A stretch of DNA of 64,000 nucleotides from a virus. Shown here in pieces: positions 61,024 to 64,000 of the stretch (the first letter of the stretch is position 1; each line of letters begins with the position of its first letter). The translations under genes and the position numbers were made by a program. Location: positions 62,001-126,000 of IMG/VR virus record IMGVR_UViG_3300042515_001753. One strand, given 5' to 3'. The notes under the pieces are model-generated. The model had not been told where the DNA came from. It saw nothing but the letters and a program-made list of their open reading frames with translations, and searched no databases.

Positions 61024-61425
61024 TTATCTCGTTGCCTCTAGTATGAATGAATATTCTTGAGTTGGAAATTCTTGTCCTATAATATCAAAAATAATTGTTA
61101 CATTAAATGTATTGTCATCCGGAATAGGATCTACTTGAACTATTACATTATTAACTCTTGGTTCAAAGTTATTAATGGATATTTCAATTTGACTTTGTAT
61201 TACTGATGCAGTACCAAAATCAACAAATTCAAATAAACTTTTTGTAATATCGGACCCTAATAGAGAATTGAAGAATCTTTCTGTCGGAATAGTTTCTACA
61301 ATATTTCTTACAGATCTTCGAATTGCGTTTTCATTTTTTAATATAGGCAGATCCTTTGTCACGGGATGTGGTTCAAAGGATAAACTGATATCTTTAAATG
61401 ATCTGGATATCCTTTGAATTGCCAT
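61024..61425 (-). CDS. 25: Baseplate wedge protein gp25
   Basis: Lysozyme-unrelated wedge protein that clamps the wedge to the sheath start. It has 133 residues (T4 has 132). Family text: ISRSFKDISLSFEPHPVTKDLPIL, ENAIRRSVRNIVETIPTERFFN, LLGSDITKSLFEFVD, and INNFEPRVNNVIVQVDPIPDDNTFNVTIIFDI. A TATAAATA late box lies 19 bases before the start; it probably drives the gp25-gp6-gp7 unit. Confidence 0.96.
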   Translation of the reverse strand: MAIQRISRSFKDISLSFEPHPVTKDLPILKNENAIRRSVRNIVETIPTERFFNSLLGSDITKSLFEFVDFGTASVIQSQIEISINNFEPRVNNVIVQVDPIPDDNTFNVTIIFDIIGQEFPTQEYSFILEATR

Positions 61426-61444
61426 CGAACAAAAGTTTTTTATT

Positions 61445-61452
61445 TATTTATA
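61445..61452 (-). promoter_or_regulatory. Late promoter for gp25-gp6-gp7
   Basis: TATAAATA on the minus strand just after the stop of the 58-residue ORF, 19 bases upstream of gp25. Confidence 0.8.
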
Positions 61453-61453
61453 T

Positions 61454-61630
61454 CTACTTCCAAGAAGAACCATAGTTTGGTTCTGTTCCATATGTCCAGT
61501 CATCATAGTCTTCATCATTACGAATTTTTTCGTGTAGTTCAACCTGTTTTTTTAGATTGTGTTTTGGTGCAATGTCATAAACAACTTCTTGAATAACTCT
61601 TTTTTGATTGTCGTCAGATTCGAATAGCAT
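61454..61630 (-). CDS. 58-residue hypothetical protein
   Basis: ORF with a full AGGAG ribosome site (61641-61637) before the ATG at 61630. The translation starts MLFESDDNQKRVIQEVVYDI, goes on APKHNLKKQVELHEKIRNDE and ends DYDDWTYGTEPNYGSSWK. It is acidic with an aromatic C-terminus. I recognise no family. The ribosome site lies in the stem of a leader hairpin, so translation may be controlled. Confidence 0.65.
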   Translation of the reverse strand: MLFESDDNQKRVIQEVVYDIAPKHNLKKQVELHEKIRNDEDYDDWTYGTEPNYGSSWK

Positions 61631-61632
61631 TT

Positions 61633-61681
61633 GAAACTCCTGTTTTAATGAATAAAACAGAACTTTTATGAAGGAGGTTTC
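61633..61681 (-). promoter_or_regulatory. Nested inverted repeats in the leader of the 58-residue ORF
   Basis: Inner stem CTGTTTTA (61640-61647) and TAAAACAG (61653-61660) is perfect over 8 bases with a five-base loop. Outer arms GAAACTC (61633-61639) and GA-GTTTC (61674-61681, one bulged G) can pair around it. On the minus-strand RNA the AGGAG ribosome site falls inside these stems. It could be a weak attenuator or a translation control element. Confidence 0.45.
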
Positions 61682-61697
61682 TATCTCCTATTAGTAT

Positions 61698-62024
61698 TTA
61701 ACGATTTACTTCACGAAGATTATAATTATCGGAATTTAGATATTTTAATAACTCAATTGCAACTAATCTAGGATTTCCTTCACCGCAAGTATAGACATCA
61801 ATTGCTATACAACCATTTTCAGGCCAGGTGTGACAAGATACATGACTTTCTGAGAGGGCAATGACGATTGTACATCCTTGTGGAAGAAAACAATGGGAAA
61901 AAATGTTTAAAATAGTCATATTTGCCCGACTAATACCCTTCTCCATTGCTTCTTGAAGAGATATTACATCATTTAAGAGGTCAAATTTAACATCATACAC
62001 CTCTAAAAGGAGATGAGTTCCCAT
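61698..62024 (-). CDS. speD: S-adenosylmethionine decarboxylase proenzyme
   Basis: Pyruvoyl enzyme that makes decarboxylated SAM, the aminopropyl donor for spermidine. It has 108 residues from the ATG at 62024 (MGTHLLLEVYDV, as in bacterial short-type SpeD); a TTG 15 bases upstream extends the frame but is not needed. The self-cleavage and active-site block is intact: LSESHVSCHTWPENG, with cleavage expected between E59 and S60 and S60 becoming the pyruvoyl group; H65 and C80 (IDVYTCG) match the other catalytic residues. Spermidine could balance packaged DNA charge or alter host physiology. An AATAAATA late-type box lies about 35 bases upstream. Confidence 0.95.
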   Translation of the reverse strand: MGTHLLLEVYDVKFDLLNDVISLQEAMEKGISRANMTILNIFSHCFLPQGCTIVIALSESHVSCHTWPENGCIAIDVYTCGEGNPRLVAIELLKYLNSDNYNLREVNR

Positions 62025-62059
62025 TGAATACTGTTCCAATTATTATTCTAGTAAAAAGT

Positions 62060-62067
62060 TATTTATT
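62060..62067 (-). promoter_or_regulatory. Late-type box before speD
   Basis: AATAAATA on the minus strand (NATAAATA class), about 35 bases upstream of the speD ATG, near the stop of the 211-residue gene. Confidence 0.5.
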
Positions 62068-62698
62068 TCTTCTCTAAGTCAACAATTTCGTACATATAAT
62101 GATCTGATGTTTCCAGTTTTCTCTTATTTTCTACAGAATAAACTGTCATATCAATCTCATAACCAGGATTTTTATCGATCCTATTGAATGTCCAGGCATT
62201 ATCATACCAAATAATGCGATTGTTTGGATATGCATAGTAATTTCCTGTTTCAACTTTAAATAAATGAGCACACTTATGCTCCGGAGTCTCTGAAAAATTT
62301 AAATCGGGTACTCCTTTATTCTCCCAAGACCAGTCGAGAGTAAACATGTAAGTTCCTAATACTTTTTTTCCGTCCGGACGAATGAGTTGTGCATCTAAAT
62401 TTGCAAGTCTGTGCCTTCTTTGAACATCAATATAAGGTGAAAAGCAGTCCCAATACATAATGTCTTCTAAGGGTTCTATTTCTGCATTCGAATCCCAACA
62501 AAAGGCATGTAAAGGTCTTCTAGTCCAATTTACACCATTCTCTAAGAATGCTTCGAAAAGAGGTACACGTTTTTCTATACTTGCCACAGAGTGAACATCA
62601 CATTTAGTTACTTCGCCATGACCTTTATTCTGATTATAAAGAAACTCATTACGAATGTAACAAGACCAATCTGGTAAACTATGATTTAAGTAAGCCAA
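62063..62698 (-). CDS. Conserved unknown protein with TTG start
   Basis: 211 residues starting at TTG (62698): AYLNHSLPDWSCYIRNEFLY. AGAGGA lies six bases before the TTG, and the next in-frame ATG is far inside, so TTG is the likely start. It overlaps the end of the SET-like gene by 13 bases. Blocks: KCDVHSVASIEKRVPLFEAFLENGVNWTRRPLHAFCW, MYWDCFSPYIDVQRRHRL, GTYMFTLDWSWE, HKCAHLFKVETGNYYAYPNNRIIWYDNAWTF. It is aromatic-rich and probably globular. I recall similar proteins in cyanophages, all without a function. Confidence 0.78.
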   Translation of the reverse strand: MAYLNHSLPDWSCYIRNEFLYNQNKGHGEVTKCDVHSVASIEKRVPLFEAFLENGVNWTRRPLHAFCWDSNAEIEPLEDIMYWDCFSPYIDVQRRHRLANLDAQLIRPDGKKVLGTYMFTLDWSWENKGVPDLNFSETPEHKCAHLFKVETGNYYAYPNNRIIWYDNAWTFNRIDKNPGYEIDMTVYSVENKRKLETSDHYMYEIVDLEKK

Positions 62699-63063
62699 TT
62701 CATTTCCTCTTGTTGGTATGTGTTAAGTAGTTCTTCGTCTTTAGAAATGTCTTTAGATGCGTACCAAGATCCATTTTCATAATTATATTTTACATTTTCA
62801 TTATAAAGTGTATGATTAATATAATATGCACCATAAGTTTTGTTGAGATCACAATCAATCCAGAATCCTTCATCATCATTAAGAGTGATTGATTTCACTC
62901 TACCGTGAATGTTATCTGAAATCGAATTCCAAGATATTTTTATTTTTTTATTTGATTCAAATATGACTGTTCCTTTTGGAATATCCACTAAAGAAAAAAC
63001 ACCTACTCCAGCACAGACTTTACTAGGTGCTAGGTAGGTGTAGAGTGTTAAATCAGGAGTCAT
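62686..63063 (-). CDS. Small SET-domain-like protein
   Basis: 125 residues. The order is that of a minimal SET domain: KVCAGVGVFSLVDIPKGTVIF (the G-x-G-V-F and D-I-x-x-G-T opening), YYINHTLYNENVKY (NHxxxxN, the SAM and pseudoknot motif), then SKDISKDEELLNTY (D-I-x-x-x-E-E-L-x-x-x-Y, with the catalytic-type Tyr). SET enzymes transfer methyl groups from SAM to lysines. There are no pre- or post-SET cysteines. Activity and target are unknown; it could methylate a host or phage protein. It overlaps the following gene by 13 bases. Confidence 0.78.
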   Translation of the reverse strand: MTPDLTLYTYLAPSKVCAGVGVFSLVDIPKGTVIFESNKKIKISWNSISDNIHGRVKSITLNDDEGFWIDCDLNKTYGAYYINHTLYNENVKYNYENGSWYASKDISKDEELLNTYQQEEMNWLT

Positions 63064-63066
63064 CCC

Positions 63067-63210
63067 TTATCCCTGACCTCTATATCTTTTACGAGCTTTA
63101 TTACGAGACGTAGCAGAATACTTAGTATGAGCACCACAACCTTGCTTGGTCTTCTTGGGAAGAGATTCGATTACCTGCTTTCCACCACCCGATGATTTTT
63201 TAATTGCCAT
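63067..63210 (-). CDS. 47-residue basic conserved cyanophage protein
   Basis: ORF with AGGAG before its ATG at 63210, which overlaps the previous stop (TAATG). The translation starts MAIKKSSGGGKQVIESLPKK and continues TKQGCGAHTKYSATSRNKAR, ending KRYRGQG. It is very basic and Ser/Gly-rich. I recall closely similar short proteins in many T4-like cyanophages, always hypothetical. It resembles a ribosomal-protein-like or nucleic-acid-binding tail. Confidence 0.72.
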   Translation of the reverse strand: MAIKKSSGGGKQVIESLPKKTKQGCGAHTKYSATSRNKARKRYRGQG

Positions 63211-63374
63211 TAATTTTCTCCTATAATTTCAGTTTCAATTTCATTTGGATTTGGAGAACCTGTCTGATAAAATTGTTCCGACAGATCCTCCATAGTATTA
63301 AAGTATTCTTCTTCTGTAAGATTGGAATAAATTTTACGACCCTTACAGATTATATTGTAAGATTCGTTAGACAT
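63210..63374 (-). CDS. 54-residue conserved cyanophage protein
   Basis: ORF starting at 63374, coupled to the stop of the glycosyltransferase-like gene (TGATG) and to the next start (TAATG). The translation begins MSNESYNIICKGRKIYSNLT and has EEEYFNTMEDLSEQFYQTGS followed by PNPNEIETEIIGEN. The L-T-E-E-E-Y-F-x-x-M-x-D-L-x-x-x-F-Y-x-T-G-x-P pattern recurs in cyanophages. Function unknown. Confidence 0.7.
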   Translation of the reverse strand: MSNESYNIICKGRKIYSNLTEEEYFNTMEDLSEQFYQTGSPNPNEIETEIIGEN

Positions 63375-64000
63375 CAAATCACTCTTGTCTTTTCGTGACC
63401 GACTCTAATACGAGGATCGCACCAAATTTCAAATCCTGCTTCCTTTGCATCCAAACAGAATGATACATCTTCTCCACACATATCCTGAACTTCTCCGGAT
63501 TCAAAGACTTGCATCTTGGGAGCAAACCAGGGATACTTCATTTCGGAGTGTTCAAATACTCCGTGCTTAATCAGTAACCAACCAAATCCTGCATAATCAA
63601 CGGTGAATGGTTTACGACGCTTTGAGATACTCTCAACAGTTTCGTGATTCATAACTCCACCATTATTACGGAAGTCATCTTCTTCCATCCAGTGAGCGAC
63701 TGATGTGGTGTGCCCATCTTCTGTTGCATACCATCCCGATGCGATATCCCTATCCATCAGAACAAGTTGCCAGAATTTTTCAGTATTAAAGACAATATCA
63801 GAGTCAATCCAAAGTTGCCAATCATACTTAAGTTTTCCATCCCAAGGAAGCTGGTCAGGTCCACGAAGAACATTTGCACCAAGGCACTTGCATCTTGCAA
63901 AGTTTACCATCGATGAATAGTCTTGGGAGATTTGAATACTTGCACCGTTCTGTACAAGATCAAAACATAATTGAACAAAACTCTTTAGGTAGGCATATGA
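63374..64000 (-). CDS. Glycosyltransferase-like protein, C-terminal part (runs off right edge)
   Basis: At least 208 residues; the frame is open to the window edge, so the start lies outside and the internal ATG at 63910 is not the start. GT-A-type features: NFARCKCLGANVLRG, LKYDWQLWIDSDIVF with a DSD metal-binding triad, DRDIASGWYATEDGHTT, DYAGFGWLLIKHGVFE, and GEDVSFCLDAKEAGFEIWCDPRIRVGHEKT at the end. This is the layout of small phage glycosyltransferases that modify sugars or virion components. The acceptor is unknown. Confidence 0.8.
   Translation of the reverse strand, partial: SYAYLKSFVQLCFDLVQNGASIQISQDYSSMVNFARCKCLGANVLRGPDQLPWDGKLKYDWQLWIDSDIVFNTEKFWQLVLMDRDIASGWYATEDGHTTSVAHWMEEDDFRNNGGVMNHETVESISKRRKPFTVDYAGFGWLLIKHGVFEHSEMKYPWFAPKMQVFESGEVQDMCGEDVSFCLDAKEAGFEIWCDPRIRVGHEKTRVI

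Noticed and set aside
63374-63910. Complete 178-residue glycosyltransferase starting at the ATG at 63910
   Set aside because: The frame is open to the window edge with protein-like sequence upstream (SFVQLCFDLVQNGASIQIS), so the gene is partial.

Overview
The window is a dense, AT-rich stretch of a T4-like myovirus genome. The best fit is a marine cyanomyovirus infecting Synechococcus or Prochlorococcus. The T4 core genes are all recognisable, and they are accompanied by genes typical of cyanophages: hsp20, a cobS-type MoxR ATPase with a VWA partner, speD, and a small DUF3110 protein of cyanobacterial type. No psbA or other photosynthesis gene lies in this window. Every gene I can support is on the minus strand, so transcription runs from high to low coordinates. 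No gene-free gap exceeds about 110 bases, and I see no tRNA, CRISPR array or insertion sequence.

In transcription order (right to left), 64000-61454 carries a glycosyltransferase-like gene that runs off the right edge, several small proteins, a SET-domain-like protein, a conserved unknown started by TTG, and S-adenosylmethionine decarboxylase (speD). 61425-38271 is the baseplate block: gp25, gp6, a giant 3857-residue gp7-like protein, gp8, a 2452-residue DUF4815 protein and two small conserved proteins. 38244-33655 holds two small structural proteins and the neck and packaging genes gp13, gp14, gp15 and gp16. 33642-29848 is an insert between gp16 and gp17, made of a mosaic Cys-rich DUF5661-type protein, a capsid-targeted small protein and a repeat-rich structural protein. 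29845-19313 is the packaging, tail and head block: gp17, gp18, gp19, gp20, gp67-like, an unknown, gp21, gp22 and gp23, closed by a strong terminator.

19248-14688 carries a gp3-like tail-tube paralogue, UvsY, UvsW, a small beta-rich protein, the late sigma factor gp55 and gp47. 14686-7676 carries DUF3110, gp46, a tiny basic ORF, a structural-type protein, the VWA/HExxH protein, a capsid-targeted basic protein and CobS. 7654-1 is the replisome block: DUF3310, gp45, an HExxH protein, an unknown, gp44, a 51-residue HTH-like protein, a Dam methylase wedged between the two clamp-loader genes, gp62, RegA, Hsp20, two Sm-like paralogues and the N-terminal half of DNA polymerase gp43.

Regulation can be read directly. 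Late-type boxes (TATAAATA, AATAAATA and a CTAAATA variant) stand in front of most head, tail and baseplate units and in front of uvsW. Near-consensus host sigma-70 promoters stand before the gp43 unit, the gp45 unit and gp55. At four junctions an intrinsic terminator is followed within 0-14 nt by a TATAAT box, giving compact terminator-promoter boundaries. Most neighbours overlap by ATGA, TGATG or TAATG, which implies translational coupling.
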